Below are positions 33,035 through 41,651 of a DNA stretch of 64,000 nucleotides, piece after piece. A program made the translations under genes and the position numbers. The stretch is from Terrabacter sp. 28 (GTDB taxonomy: Bacteria; Actinomycetota; Actinomycetes; Actinomycetales; Dermatophilaceae). The stretch is taken from assembly GCA_000955875.1 (NCBI GenBank), contig JYOE01000004.1, forward strand, positions 171,355 to 235,354, read 5' to 3'. The first letter of the stretch is position 1. The number at the start of each line of letters is the position of its first letter. Below the pieces are notes generated by a model that saw nothing but the letters and a program-made list of their open reading frames with translations, had not been told where the DNA came from and searched no databases.

Positions 33035-33213
33035 GTGTGTTGACCTCCTGGGCCCCTTGACGCCGGGCCCGGCCCGGCGGTTCCCCCGCGCCGTGACCGG
33101 CGTCGAGGGACGTCGGCGACCTCGGATGACCCAGCGACGGTATCGCGGCACGCTGACCGCGACACACGGCATACGGTCTCGTTGGGATCACGGTTGGTGT
33201 CAGAATGGCCGCG

Positions 33214-33399
33214 ATGACGGAGTACGAGTACCGGGTCCTGACGTTCGACCGCCACACGTCCAAGGCCCAGGCGCGGCAGGCGGTGCGCGAGCACGCCGAG
33301 TACGGCCGTTGGGAGCTGTCCCGCACCGTGATCTACGAGGGCGGCGTGCGCCGGATGTGGCTGCGCCGGCGCATCATGCGCGTCGAGCGCACGGCCTGA
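33214..33399 (+). CDS. DUF5703 family small protein
   Basis: A 61-residue protein matching DUF5703 throughout (MTEYEYRVLTFDR; WELSRTVIYEGGVRRMWLRR). Function is unknown. CAGAAT at 33201-33206 lies seven bases before ATG 33214. An in-frame ATG at 33205 overlaps that box and is less likely. Confidence 0.85.
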   Translation: MTEYEYRVLTFDRHTSKAQARQAVREHAEYGRWELSRTVIYEGGVRRMWLRRRIMRVERTA

Positions 33400-33421
33400 C
33401 CCGGCGGGCCGCCGCGACCTC

Positions 33422-34765
33422 TCAGCAGGTGCGCAGGAAGTCACCGAGCACCCGCGCGCCGAAGCGCAGCGAGTCGACGGGCACGCGCTCGTCGATGCCG
33501 TGGAACATCGGCGCGAAGTCGAGGTCGGCGGGCAGCCGCAGCGGCGCGAAGCCGTAGCCGTTGATGCCGAGACGGCCGAGGGCCTTGTTGTCGGTGCCGC
33601 CCGAGAGGCAGTAGGGCAGCACCGCGGCCGAGGGGTCCTCGCGCAGCAGCGACTGCTTCATCGCCTCGACGAGGTCGCCGGAGAAGGGCGCCTCGAGGGC
33701 GACGTCGCGATGCACGACCTCGATCTCCACGTGCTCGCCCGCGAGCTCGCGGATCGTCGCCATGAGCGACTCCTCGTGACCCGGCAGGAACCGGCAGTCG
33801 ACGGCGGCAGAGGCGGTCTGCGGGATGACGTTGTGCTTGTAGCCCGACTCGAGCATCGTGACGTTGGCCGTGTCGCGCAGCGTGCCGCGCACGAAGCCCT
33901 GCGCGCCGCCGAGAGTCCCCAGCAGCGGCTCGAGGTCGTCGGCGGTCGGGATGCCGGTCATGGCGCCGAGCGTGTCGAGCAGCTCGCGCACCGACGCGAT
34001 GTACTCGCGAGGCCACTCGTGGGCGGCGATGCGTCCGATGGCCGCCGCGAGCCGCACGATGGCGTTCTCGTCGTTGGGCACCGAGCCGTGCCCGGCGCGG
34101 CCGTGGGCGTGCAGACGCAGCCAGGCGATGCCCTTCTCGGCGGTCTGCAGCAGGTACGCGCGCTGCTCGCCCTGCGGCGTCGGCACCGTGACGCTGTAGC
34201 CGCCGACCTCGCTGACGGCCTCGGTGACGCCGTCGAACCACTGCGGGTGGTGGTCGACGAGCCAGTGGCTGCCGAGCGTGCCGCCGGCCTCCTCGTCGGC
34301 GAAGAAGACGAACGTCGTGTCGCGGGCGGGCTTGGTGCCGGTGCGGGCGAAGTGGCGGATGTTCGCGAGGATCATCGCGTCCATGTCCTTCATGTCGACG
34401 GCGCCGCGACCCCAGATGCAGCCGTCGCGCTCCTCGGCGGCGAAGGGGTCGACCTGCCAGTCGGCGGCGTTGGCCGGCACGACGTCGAGGTGGCCGTGCA
34501 CGGCGAGGCCGGGGCGCGAGCCGTCCTCGCCGTCGAGCCGCACGACGACCGTGGCCCTGCCCGGCTCGCTCTCGAGCAGCGTCCCCTCGAGGCCGACCTC
34601 GGCGAGCTCGCCCATGACGTACTCGGCAGCCTTGCGCTCCCCCGGGCCCGATCCGTCGCCGTAGTTCGATGAGTCGATGCGGATGAGCTCGGCGCAAATC
34701 CGGGCGACCTCGTCCTCCGGTGCGAGCGTGGTCGGCGAGGTGCGGTCTGCGTCGTCGTGGCTCAT
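33422..34765 (-). CDS. M20-family metallopeptidase (ArgE/DapE/carboxypeptidase type)
   Basis: The 447-residue cytosolic hydrolase has the M20 zinc motifs: LAVHGHLDVVP (about 94), GAVDMKDM (about 126), the catalytic Glu pair in FFADEEAGG (about 160), and CLSGGTDNKALG (about 400). The dimerisation domain is in the middle (HGRAGHGSVP). It likely acts on dipeptides or N-acyl amino acids. TACGCT lies seven bases before the ATG. Confidence 0.9.
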   Translation of the reverse strand: MSHDDADRTSPTTLAPEDEVARICAELIRIDSSNYGDGSGPGERKAAEYVMGELAEVGLEGTLLESEPGRATVVVRLDGEDGSRPGLAVHGHLDVVPANAADWQVDPFAAEERDGCIWGRGAVDMKDMDAMILANIRHFARTGTKPARDTTFVFFADEEAGGTLGSHWLVDHHPQWFDGVTEAVSEVGGYSVTVPTPQGEQRAYLLQTAEKGIAWLRLHAHGRAGHGSVPNDENAIVRLAAAIGRIAAHEWPREYIASVRELLDTLGAMTGIPTADDLEPLLGTLGGAQGFVRGTLRDTANVTMLESGYKHNVIPQTASAAVDCRFLPGHEESLMATIRELAGEHVEIEVVHRDVALEAPFSGDLVEAMKQSLLREDPSAAVLPYCLSGGTDNKALGRLGINGYGFAPLRLPADLDFAPMFHGIDERVPVDSLRFGARVLGDFLRTC

Positions 34766-34842
34766 GCGAGCCAGCGTATGCCGCCGCCTCGGGACCCGCG
34801 GGTGCGGCCCGTCCCGCAGCGGCGGGCGCCGGCCGGGGCCGT

Positions 34843-34873
34843 TTGGTCTTTTCGGGTGGCCCCGTGCTAACGT
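34843..34873 (+). promoter_or_regulatory. Putative promoter of tRNA-Leu
   Basis: TTGGTC (34843-34848) and TAACGT (34868-34873) with TGC just before it lie about 45 bases ahead of the mature tRNA. The 19-base spacing is on the long side. Confidence 0.4.
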
Positions 34874-34917
34874 TTCGCCTCGCCGCAAGGGAATCCCACG
34901 AGCCCCTTGCACACCTT

Positions 34918-35004
34918 GTCGGGGTGGCGGAATGGCAGACGCGCTAGCTTGAGGTGCTAGTGCCCTTAACGGGCGTGGGGGTTCAAGTCCCCCCCTCGAC
35001 ACCA
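34918..35004 (+). tRNA. tRNA-Leu (anticodon GAG)
   Basis: An 87-base class II tRNA with CCA encoded. The acceptor stem GTCGGGG pairs with the 3' end up to discriminator A. The D-arm contains GGCAGACGC. The anticodon stem CTAGC/GCTAG encloses loop TTGAGGT with GAG at 34951-34953. A variable arm (TGCCCTTAACGGGCG) follows, then T-loop GTTCAAG. It reads CUC and CUU codons. Confidence 0.97.
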
Positions 35005-35007
35005 ACG

Positions 35008-35050
35008 AAAGGCCCTCGGGTTCCTGCACGTCAGGAGCCCGGGGGCCTTT
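35008..35050 (+). terminator. Terminator of tRNA-Leu
   Basis: AAAGGCCC at the left pairs with GGGCCTTT at the right (13 bp with one wobble), with a nested TCCTG/CAGGA stem. It begins four bases after the CCA end. The AAA...TTT outer pairs give a short T-tract. Confidence 0.85.
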
Positions 35051-35096
35051 CTCGTTCGGACGCAGTGCCGGCGTCAGGGCGTCGTGACGCGAGTCG

Positions 35097-35603
35097 TCAG
35101 GAGGCGACGTCGGCCGGAGCGCTCTCGTCGTAGAGCACGGCGAGACGCCGCTCGGGGTCGAGCCGCGGCAGCACGGCCTCGGCGATGGCGCGCAGCTGGC
35201 CGACCTGCTCGGGCGTCAGGGCGTCGAGCACCGTCGCGCGGACCCTGTCGACGTGGCCCGGAGCCGCCTGCACGACGGTCTGCCACCCCTTCTCGGTGAG
35301 CCTGGCGTTCGTCGCTCGCCCGTCCTCGGGGCACTGGAAGCGCTCGATGAGCCCGCGCTCGTCGAGGCGCCGCGACACGTGCGACAGACGCGTGAGCGTG
35401 GCGTTGGTGAGGCGCCCGAGCTGGGTCATGCGCAGGGTCCGGTCCGGGGCCTCGGAGAGCATGGCGAGGACGAAGTACTCGAAGTGCGAGAGGCCGGAGT
35501 CGCGGCGCAGCTGGGTGTCGAGCGCCCCGGGGAGCAGCTCCACCACCGCCATCAGCCTGAGCCATGCCGCGCGCTCGTCGTCGTCGAGCCATCTCGTGTC
35601 CAT
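35097..35603 (-). CDS. MarR-family transcriptional regulator
   Basis: A 168-residue winged-helix regulator. LRMTQLGRLTNATLTRLSHVSRRLDERGLIERF (about 57-90) is the recognition part, and the wing is QCPEDGRATNARLTEKG. The N-terminus (LLPGALDTQLRRDSGLSHFEYFVL) forms the dimer interface. It faces the hydrolase-DUF5519 gene across a space with two matched palindromes, so it probably represses both genes. TAGGAT lies six bases before the ATG. Confidence 0.9.
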   Translation of the reverse strand: MDTRWLDDDERAAWLRLMAVVELLPGALDTQLRRDSGLSHFEYFVLAMLSEAPDRTLRMTQLGRLTNATLTRLSHVSRRLDERGLIERFQCPEDGRATNARLTEKGWQTVVQAAPGHVDRVRATVLDALTPEQVGQLRAIAEAVLPRLDPERRLAVLYDESAPADVAS

Positions 35604-35620
35604 GAGACCATCCTACGCTT

Positions 35621-35669
35621 TAGTTGACGCTACAACCAAGTCATGCCATCGTGGTTGAACACGCAACTA
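35621..35669. promoter_or_regulatory. Two MarR-type operator palindromes and divergent promoters
   Basis: Two sites of the form TRGTTG-N6-CAACYA occur at 35621-35638 and 35652-35669. They are 31 bases apart, about three helical turns. The first covers TTGACG (35624-35629), a good -35 for the hydrolase gene, and lies just upstream of the regulator's own -10 (TAGGAT). The second covers the expected hydrolase transcription start. Binding would block both promoters. Confidence 0.7.
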
Positions 35670-35685
35670 CCGTCGAGAGGTCCCC

Positions 35686-36885
35686 ATGAGCACGTCGTTC
35701 GCCCCACCCGCCGTCGCGTACGCCGGGAGCGACGACCCCGACGCACCGCTGGTGGTCCTGCTGCACGGGCGTGGCTCCCACGAGCGCGAGATCATCTCGC
35801 TCGCGGCACACCTGCCTCGTGGCGCGACCTACGCGGCGGTGCGCGCCCCGATCGCCGAGGGTGGCGGCTACGCGTGGTTCGCCAACCGGGGCATCGGCCG
35901 GCCGGTCGCCGAGTCCCTTGCCGACACGATGTCCTGGTTCCGGACGTGGCTCGACGACGTGGCGCCGGCCGGACGCCCCGTCCTGCTCGCCGGCTTCAGC
36001 GGCGGCGCCGCCTTCGCCGGGGGCCTCGTGCTCGCCGACCCCGCTCGCTACGCCGGGGCGGCCATCCTCTACGGCACCCTGCCGTTCGACGCCGGAGTGC
36101 CGGTCACGCCGTGGCGGCTCGCCAACCTGCCGATGTTCGTCGCCCAGGGCGACGCCGACCACGTCATCCCGCGCGAGCTGCTCGACCGCACCTGGACCTA
36201 CCTGCTCGGCGAGTCGGGGGCTCCCACGTGGGCGCACCGCGACCCCGGCGGTCACGGCATCACCCCGACGTCGCTGCGACAGCTGTCCGAGTGGGTGCAG
36301 GCCCGTCTCTCGCACGTGCTCCAGCGGGGGTCGGTGCCGGTCGGGGTCCCGGCGGACGTCGCCTGGCCCACCGTCGCGGGCGGCTCACTCCCCCACCGCG
36401 CCGGCTCACGACCCGACGTCGCGTGGTCCATCCCCCAGCAGCAGCAGTCCGACAACGCTCCGGCCGAGCTGCAGGAGCAGCTCTACGCGCGCATCAGCGC
36501 CTTCGCCGACGTCACCTCGGGGCCGTCCCGCATCTCCGTGCCGGGCGCCCGGGGACTCCTGCTCGAGCAGGGGGCGGGTCCCGACGAGGCGTTCCTCGTC
36601 CCCGAGGTCCGCGAGTTCGCCCACCTGCACCCGGCGTACGACGGCTCGCTCCACCTCGCCCTGCCCGCGGCACAGGCGGCGGACCTCGTCGCGCACGGCT
36701 GGGGCACGCCCCACCCGTGGTCCGGTGGTCGCCTGACGCCGGGCTTCGTCATGGTCTTCGGCCCCCGCGACGCCGCCGAGCTCGAGGTCGTGGCCGGGAT
36801 CGTGGCCGCCAGCCACGCGTACGCGTCCGGTGCACGAGACACCGAATCGGCGTCACTTCCTGAGCGGGCCGCGTCGGCGAACTAG
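35686..36885 (+). CDS. Phospholipase/carboxylesterase fused to DUF5519 (luciferase-like) domain
   Basis: The 399-residue protein has an N-terminal alpha/beta hydrolase of the phospholipase/carboxylesterase type (about 15-215) with VVLLHGRGSHE, nucleophile motif GFSGGAAFAG, acid in GDADHVIP and His in GGHGIT. After a linker rich in Pro and Gln, residues about 255-380 form a DUF5519-type domain (ELQEQLYARISAF; EFAHLHPAYDGSLHLALP; HPWSGGRLTPGFVMVFGPR). The hydrolase half resembles MhqD-type esterases that MarR/MhqR regulators control under quinone stress; the fused domain is of unknown function. GAGAGG precedes the ATG. Confidence 0.82.
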   Translation: MSTSFAPPAVAYAGSDDPDAPLVVLLHGRGSHEREIISLAAHLPRGATYAAVRAPIAEGGGYAWFANRGIGRPVAESLADTMSWFRTWLDDVAPAGRPVLLAGFSGGAAFAGGLVLADPARYAGAAILYGTLPFDAGVPVTPWRLANLPMFVAQGDADHVIPRELLDRTWTYLLGESGAPTWAHRDPGGHGITPTSLRQLSEWVQARLSHVLQRGSVPVGVPADVAWPTVAGGSLPHRAGSRPDVAWSIPQQQQSDNAPAELQEQLYARISAFADVTSGPSRISVPGARGLLLEQGAGPDEAFLVPEVREFAHLHPAYDGSLHLALPAAQAADLVAHGWGTPHPWSGGRLTPGFVMVFGPRDAAELEVVAGIVAASHAYASGARDTESASLPERAASAN

Positions 36886-36894
36886 TCTGGCGGG

Positions 36895-37422
36895 GTGAGC
36901 CAGCCGCACCGCAGCGAGAGCCCCTCCCACACGCTCGCCGACGACCTCTACGACGTCCTGGGCCTGGTGCGCCGCCGCTCGCGCCGGCTCGTCGGCGCGC
37001 CCTTGCCCGAGCTCGACCTCTCCGGCGCCCAGCTCGAGCTGGTCCGCGTGATCCGCCGCAACCCCGGGGTGGCCGTGGCCGATGCCGCCGCCGCCCTGGG
37101 GCTCGCCCCGAACACCGTCTCGACGCTGGTCGGCCAGCTCGTGGCGCTCGACGTGGTCGTGCGCGAGCGTGACGACCGCGACCGACGCGTCGCCCGCCTG
37201 CACCTGACGGCCCACGCGCGAGCGGCCGTCGAGCTGTGGCGCGACCAGCGCGCCCACGCGATGGCCTCGGCGCTCGAGTCGCTGGACGCCTCGGCCCGCA
37301 CACGCATCGCCGACGCCCTCCCCCTCATCGCCGAGGTGGCCGCCCGGCTCCCCGATGCCCCGAGGTCCCATGCCCCGCTCGCGCTCGGCGCCCAGCAGGC
37401 CGTGCTCGACGGCAGCGCCTGA
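36895..37422 (+). CDS. MarR-family regulator, second copy
   Basis: A 175-residue MarR protein: LSGAQLELVRVIRRNPGVAVADAAAALGLAPNTVSTLVGQL (about 42-85) with wing DRDRRVARLHLTA. TAGTCT lies six bases before the GTG. It starts nine bases after the hydrolase stop and precedes the MFS gene by 69 bases, so it may regulate the transporter. It is not a close copy of the MarR at 35.1 kb. Confidence 0.88.
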   Translation: MSQPHRSESPSHTLADDLYDVLGLVRRRSRRLVGAPLPELDLSGAQLELVRVIRRNPGVAVADAAAALGLAPNTVSTLVGQLVALDVVVRERDDRDRRVARLHLTAHARAAVELWRDQRAHAMASALESLDASARTRIADALPLIAEVAARLPDAPRSHAPLALGAQQAVLDGSA

Positions 37423-37491
37423 CGAGGCGACCGCCGCGCGCGGCAGCGGCCCTCGGACGACCCGGGGCCGCCGGGCCCTAGTCTGTGCCGC

Positions 37492-38760
37492 GTGACCTTC
37501 CTGCGTGCCCTGTGGACCCTGCTCCGGGGCCGCGGGTTCCGACGCCTCTTCGTCGCACGCGTCACCTCCTCCTTCAGCGACGGCATCTTCCAGGTGGCGC
37601 TCGCGAGCCACGTGCTGTTCAATCCCGAGAAGGCCGCCGACGCCCAGGGCATCGCGGTGGCGTTCGCCCTCGTGCTCCTTCCCTACAGCGCGCTCGGGCC
37701 CTTCGTCGGTGTGCTCCTCGACCGCTGGCCACGTCGCCGCGTCCTCGTCGTCAGCCAGCTCGTGCGAGCCGCGGCCATCCTGGGGGTGACCGGCTTGGTC
37801 ACGGGAGCGGAGACGGGGCCGGCCTTCTTCGTCCTGGTCCTCGTCGTCTTCTCCGTCAACCGCTTCATCCTCGCCGGCCTCGGCTCGGCCATGCCGCACG
37901 TCGTGCCCCGTTCGTCGCTCGTGAGCGCGAACTCGGTTGCCCCGACGTGCGGTTCACTCGCGTACCTCCTCGGTGGCGGTGTCGGCACAGGCCTGCGTGC
38001 CGCTGGAGGCAGCGACGTCCTCGACGTGCTGCTCGCCGCGGTGGGCGTGGTCGTGGCCGCGTGGGCGGCGACCCGTCTGCCGTTCATCGGGCCCGACGAC
38101 ACGAGCGGGGCGCCCTCGGTCGGGCACATCACCCGCTCGGTGGTGAGCGGCCTCGTCGAAGCCGTGCGCACGCTACCGCGCAAGGCTCGCCTGCTGCTCG
38201 TGCTCGTCTTCCTGACGCGCCTGCCGTTCGGCTTCCTGCTGCTGCAGACGCTGCTGCTCTTCCGCGGCCCGTTCGAGCAGGGTCGCGGCGCCCTCGGCTT
38301 CGGCATCGCCGCCGGCGCCTCCGCCGTCGGTTTCGCCTCGGCCGCGTTCGTCACCCCGTGGCTGGCCCCGCGCCTCACTGCCGTGCCGTATGCCGCCCGC
38401 ATGCTCGCGCTCGGCGCCCTCGTCTGCGCCGTGCTGGGTCCGTTCCTCAGCCCGTGGAGCATCGTCGTCGTCGCCTTCGTCGTCGCCTTCACGTCGCAGT
38501 GCGTCAAGATCACCGTCGACTCGCTCATGCAGGCGCACGTCGACGACCACCTCCTGGGCCGCGCCTTCTCGGCGTACGACGTCGTCTACAACGCGGGCAT
38601 GGTGGCCGCCGCGGCGCTCGGCGCCCTGGTGCTGCCGTCCACCGGCCTGGCCTGGTGGCCGCTCATCGCGTTCGCCTGCCTCTACGGCGTCGCCGCGATG
38701 CTCCTCGGCCGGCTCTGGGCCCGGGCCTCCGTGCTCGACCTCGAGCGGCCACTAGGCTGA
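37492..38760 (+). CDS. MFS transporter
   Basis: A 422-residue major-facilitator protein with about 12 membrane segments and the loop motif GVLLDRWPRRR between segments 2 and 3. The N-terminus (RGFRRLFVARVTSSFSDGIFQVAL) is typical of drug/efflux-type MFS proteins of actinobacteria. TAGTCT lies seven bases before the GTG. The upstream MarR gene suggests an inducible exporter; the substrate is unknown. Confidence 0.87.
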   Translation: MTFLRALWTLLRGRGFRRLFVARVTSSFSDGIFQVALASHVLFNPEKAADAQGIAVAFALVLLPYSALGPFVGVLLDRWPRRRVLVVSQLVRAAAILGVTGLVTGAETGPAFFVLVLVVFSVNRFILAGLGSAMPHVVPRSSLVSANSVAPTCGSLAYLLGGGVGTGLRAAGGSDVLDVLLAAVGVVVAAWAATRLPFIGPDDTSGAPSVGHITRSVVSGLVEAVRTLPRKARLLLVLVFLTRLPFGFLLLQTLLLFRGPFEQGRGALGFGIAAGASAVGFASAAFVTPWLAPRLTAVPYAARMLALGALVCAVLGPFLSPWSIVVVAFVVAFTSQCVKITVDSLMQAHVDDHLLGRAFSAYDVVYNAGMVAAAALGALVLPSTGLAWWPLIAFACLYGVAAMLLGRLWARASVLDLERPLG

Positions 38761-38765
38761 CCGGC

Positions 38766-39536
38766 GTGCTGCCCGAGCTGACCGCCACCCGCTACGTGAC
38801 GCCGCTCAAGGAGGGCGGCTCGCTCCCCGGCATCGTCGAGGCCAGCGACGACGGCACCTACGTGCTCAAGTTCCGGGGTGCCGGGCAGGGCCTCAAGGTG
38901 CTCGTGGCCGAGGTGCTCGTCGCCGGCATCGCCCGGCTGCTCGAGGTGCCGGTGCCCGACCTCGCCGTCGTCCGGCTCGACCCGCGCATCGCCCGCTACG
39001 AGGCCGACGAGGAGGTCCAGGACCTGCTCACCGCCTCGGTCGGCACCAACCTCGGCGTCGACTTCCTGCCCGGTTCTCTCGGCTACGACGGCTCGCGCCC
39101 GCCCGACGCCGACCTCGCCGAGCGGGTCATCTGGCTCGACGCGCTGACGGCGAACGTCGACCGCACGTGGGCCAACCCCAACCTGCTGGTCTGGCACGGG
39201 CGCACCTGGGCCATCGACCACGGTGCGGCCCTCTACTTCCACCACTCGTGGCCCGGCAAGGAGCCGTCGCCCGAGCGCTTCGCGGCGCAGCCCTTCGACG
39301 CGAGCAAGCACGTGCTGCGCGACGTCGCCGGTGACGTCGCGCGCAGGCACGACGAGCTGGCGGCCCGGCTCGACCCCGCCGCCCTCGAGGCCGTCATCGC
39401 CGAGGTGCCCGACGAGTGGCTCGAGCCGACGCCCTACCTCGCCGACCCGGACGCGGTGCGGGCGGCATACGCCCGGATGCTGCGTGCGCGCCTGGACGGG
39501 CCCCTCGCGTGGGTGCCGTCGGGAGTCGCGGCGTGA
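38766..39536 (+). CDS. HipA-like kinase-domain protein
   Basis: A 256-residue protein with the C-terminal HipA-type kinase signature: YVLKFRGAGQGLKVLVAE (nucleotide-binding Lys), NVDRTWANPNLL (catalytic loop, about 138) and WAIDHGAALYF (metal-binding Asp). It lacks the N-terminal HipA domain and no HipB antitoxin is nearby, so it is not a classical toxin-antitoxin pair. Its stop overlaps the DUF3037 start (GTGA), a known pairing. TAGGCT lies seven bases before the GTG. Confidence 0.83.
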   Translation: MLPELTATRYVTPLKEGGSLPGIVEASDDGTYVLKFRGAGQGLKVLVAEVLVAGIARLLEVPVPDLAVVRLDPRIARYEADEEVQDLLTASVGTNLGVDFLPGSLGYDGSRPPDADLAERVIWLDALTANVDRTWANPNLLVWHGRTWAIDHGAALYFHHSWPGKEPSPERFAAQPFDASKHVLRDVAGDVARRHDELAARLDPAALEAVIAEVPDEWLEPTPYLADPDAVRAAYARMLRARLDGPLAWVPSGVAA

Positions 39537-39910
39537 ACGCGTACCAGTACGTCCTGCTCCGCCTCGTCCCCCGCGTCGACCGCGAGGAGTTCATCAACGT
39601 CGGAGTCGTCCTCTACTCACAGGACACCGGGTTCCTCGACGCCGCCTGGGAGATCGACGAGTCGCGGGCCGCGGCCCTGTGCCCGACGTGCGACCTCGAC
39701 GGCGTCCGCTCGATGCTCGACCGGGTGCGTGCCGTCTGCCGCGGCGAGACCGGACGCGGCCTGCCGACGCTCGAGAAGCAGGGCCAGCGCTTCGGCTGGA
39801 TCATCGCCCCGCGATCGACCGTGGTGCAGCCGGGCCCCGTGCACGGCGGTCTGTGCGAGGACCCGGCGGTGGAGCTGCAGCGGCTGCTCGACCGGCTCGT
39901 GCGCGCCTGA
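39533..39910 (+). CDS. DUF3037 family protein
   Basis: A 125-residue protein with the family pattern YQYVLLRLVPRVDREEFINV and VVLYSQDTGF, then GWIIAPRSTVVQPGPVHGG. It overlaps the HipA-like gene by four bases. DUF3037 partners HipA-like kinases in many bacteria; it may be a regulator or substrate of the kinase, but this is not established. Confidence 0.88.
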   Translation: MNAYQYVLLRLVPRVDREEFINVGVVLYSQDTGFLDAAWEIDESRAAALCPTCDLDGVRSMLDRVRAVCRGETGRGLPTLEKQGQRFGWIIAPRSTVVQPGPVHGGLCEDPAVELQRLLDRLVRA

Positions 39911-39928
39911 CCCAGAACGGGACTCGGC

Positions 39929-40738
39929 TCAGCGAGCCCGCAGGGCCCACATCGCCACGGCGCTCGCGGCCGCGACGTTCAGCGAGTCGACGCCGCCGGC
40001 CATCGGGATGCGCACCGTGACGTCGGCACCCTGCACCGTGTGACGCGAGAGCCCGTCGCCCTCGGTGCCGAGCACCAGCGCGACCCGCTCGGGCGGATGG
40101 GCCTCGAGCTCGTCGAGTGAGACGGAGTCGTCGGTGAGGGCCATGGCCACCACCGTGAGGCCGGCCTTCTTGAGCAGGTCGAGGCCGCCCGGCCATGGGT
40201 CGATGCGCGTCCACGGCACCTGGAACACGGTGCCCATCGACACCCGGATCGAGCGGCGGTAGAGCGGGTCGGCGCACCGCGGCGTGATGAGCACGGCGTC
40301 GACGCCGAGGGCGGCGGCGCTCCGGAAGATCGCTCCGACGTTCGTGTGGTCGACGACGTCCTCCAGCACGACGACCCGTCGCGCACCGGCGAGCAGGGAC
40401 TCGACGTCGGGCAGGACGGGGCGCTGCATGGCGGCCAGGGCGCCACGGTGGAGGTGGAAGCCGGTCAGCTGCTCGATGACGTCGTGCTCGCCGAAGTAGA
40501 CCGGGATGCCCTGCGCCTCCGCGTCGGCGACGATGTCCGCCAGGTCGTCGAGCCAGCGCCGCGCCATGAGGTAGGACCGCGGCCGGTGCCCCGCCCGCAG
40601 GGCCCTGCGGATCACCTTCTGGCTCTCGGCGATGTAGAGGCCCCGCTCGGGCTCGGTGCGCCGGCGCAGCACGACGTCGGTCAGGGCGACGTAGTCGGCG
40701 AGCCGGGGGTCGGCGGGGTCGGTGATCTCGATCGGCAC
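39929..40738 (-). CDS. TrmH-family (SpoU) RNA 2'-O-methyltransferase
   Basis: The 269-residue SPOUT methyltransferase has a substrate-binding N-terminus (ESQKVIRRALRAGHRPRSYL) and the knotted SAM-binding domain with VVVLEDVVDHTNVGAIFRSAAALG (motif 1), VALVLGTEGDGLS (motif 2) and IPMAGGVDSLNVAAASAVAM (motif 3). It methylates ribose in rRNA or tRNA; the site is unknown. TAGCCT lies seven bases before GTG 40738, which I prefer over starts further upstream. Confidence 0.9.
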   Translation of the reverse strand: MPIEITDPADPRLADYVALTDVVLRRRTEPERGLYIAESQKVIRRALRAGHRPRSYLMARRWLDDLADIVADAEAQGIPVYFGEHDVIEQLTGFHLHRGALAAMQRPVLPDVESLLAGARRVVVLEDVVDHTNVGAIFRSAAALGVDAVLITPRCADPLYRRSIRVSMGTVFQVPWTRIDPWPGGLDLLKKAGLTVVAMALTDDSVSLDELEAHPPERVALVLGTEGDGLSRHTVQGADVTVRIPMAGGVDSLNVAAASAVAMWALRAR

Positions 40739-40820
40739 GCCCGTCAGGCTAGTGCCGTCACGAGGGGGCGCCGTCACCGGCGGGTGCAGGCCCCGGTCGC
40801 GCCGTGGCCGTGGCGGATGG

Positions 40821-41591
40821 TCAGGGGAACCAGACGAGCTTGACCACGGCGACGAGGCCGATCGTGATGATCAGCGCACGCAGCGCGTTCGGCGGGATGC
40901 GTCGCCCCACCCGGGCGCCGATGATGCCGCCGACGAAGGCGCCGACGGCGATGAGCAGGACGACCAGCCAGTCGATGTGGTCACGGGCGAAGATGACGAA
41001 CACCGTTGCGGCCACGAAGTTCACGATGAGCGACAGCACGTTCTTGTAGCCGTTGAGCCGCTGCAGCGGCTCGAGGCTGAGGGCGCTGAACAGGCCCATG
41101 AGCAGGACGCCCTGGGCCGCGCCGAAGTAGCCGCCGTAGACGCCGGCGACGAAGACGCCGACCCCGATGGCCGGGGCGTGCCAGGCCGGCGGACGGGTGT
41201 CCACCCCCTCGGGGTGCGCCCGGGCCTGGATGCGTGGACCGGCCAGCACGAGCACGAGGGCGACGAGGATGAGCACCGGCACGATCGCGCGGAACGCGGT
41301 CGCCGGCAGCACGAGCAGCAGCCCGGCCCCGACCACGGAGCCGACGAACGACAGGGGCATGAGGCGGCGCAGCGTCGGGGCCTGGCCACCGAGCTCGTGC
41401 CGGTAGCCCCAGGAGCCCGTGATGCCGCCTGCGACGAGCCCGATGTTGTTGGACACGTTGGCGACGAGCGGGTTGACCCCGAAGAACAGCAGGGTCGGGA
41501 AGGTGATGAGCGTCCCCGAGCCGACGATCGTGTTGATCAGTCCCGCCCCGGTGCCCGCGAGAGTGATGGCGACGGCGGACCAGAACGACAC
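40821..41591 (-). CDS. TSUP/TauE-SafE sulfite-exporter-family permease
   Basis: A 256-residue protein with about eight membrane helices and the TauE/SafE repeats (GLINTIVGSGTLITFPTLLF; VYGGYFGAAQGVLLMGLFS). It probably exports a sulfur or carboxylate anion. TAGGGT lies six bases before the GTG. Confidence 0.88.
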   Translation of the reverse strand: MSFWSAVAITLAGTGAGLINTIVGSGTLITFPTLLFFGVNPLVANVSNNIGLVAGGITGSWGYRHELGGQAPTLRRLMPLSFVGSVVGAGLLLVLPATAFRAIVPVLILVALVLVLAGPRIQARAHPEGVDTRPPAWHAPAIGVGVFVAGVYGGYFGAAQGVLLMGLFSALSLEPLQRLNGYKNVLSLIVNFVAATVFVIFARDHIDWLVVLLIAVGAFVGGIIGARVGRRIPPNALRALIITIGLVAVVKLVWFP

Positions 41592-41651
41592 CCGGCCACC
41601 CTACAGAGGGTGACCGGGGGTCGCCGTGGTGGCACTCCGTGGAGCGCCGGG

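Noticed and set aside
34918..35050. tRNA-Leu as an integration site of a mobile element
   Set aside because: There is no integrase, direct repeat of the tRNA 3' end or change in composition on either side; the neighbours are ordinary chromosomal genes.
38766..39536. HipA toxin of a HipBA toxin-antitoxin system
   Set aside because: No HTH antitoxin precedes it and the N-terminal HipA domain is missing. The DUF3037 partner indicates a different pairing.
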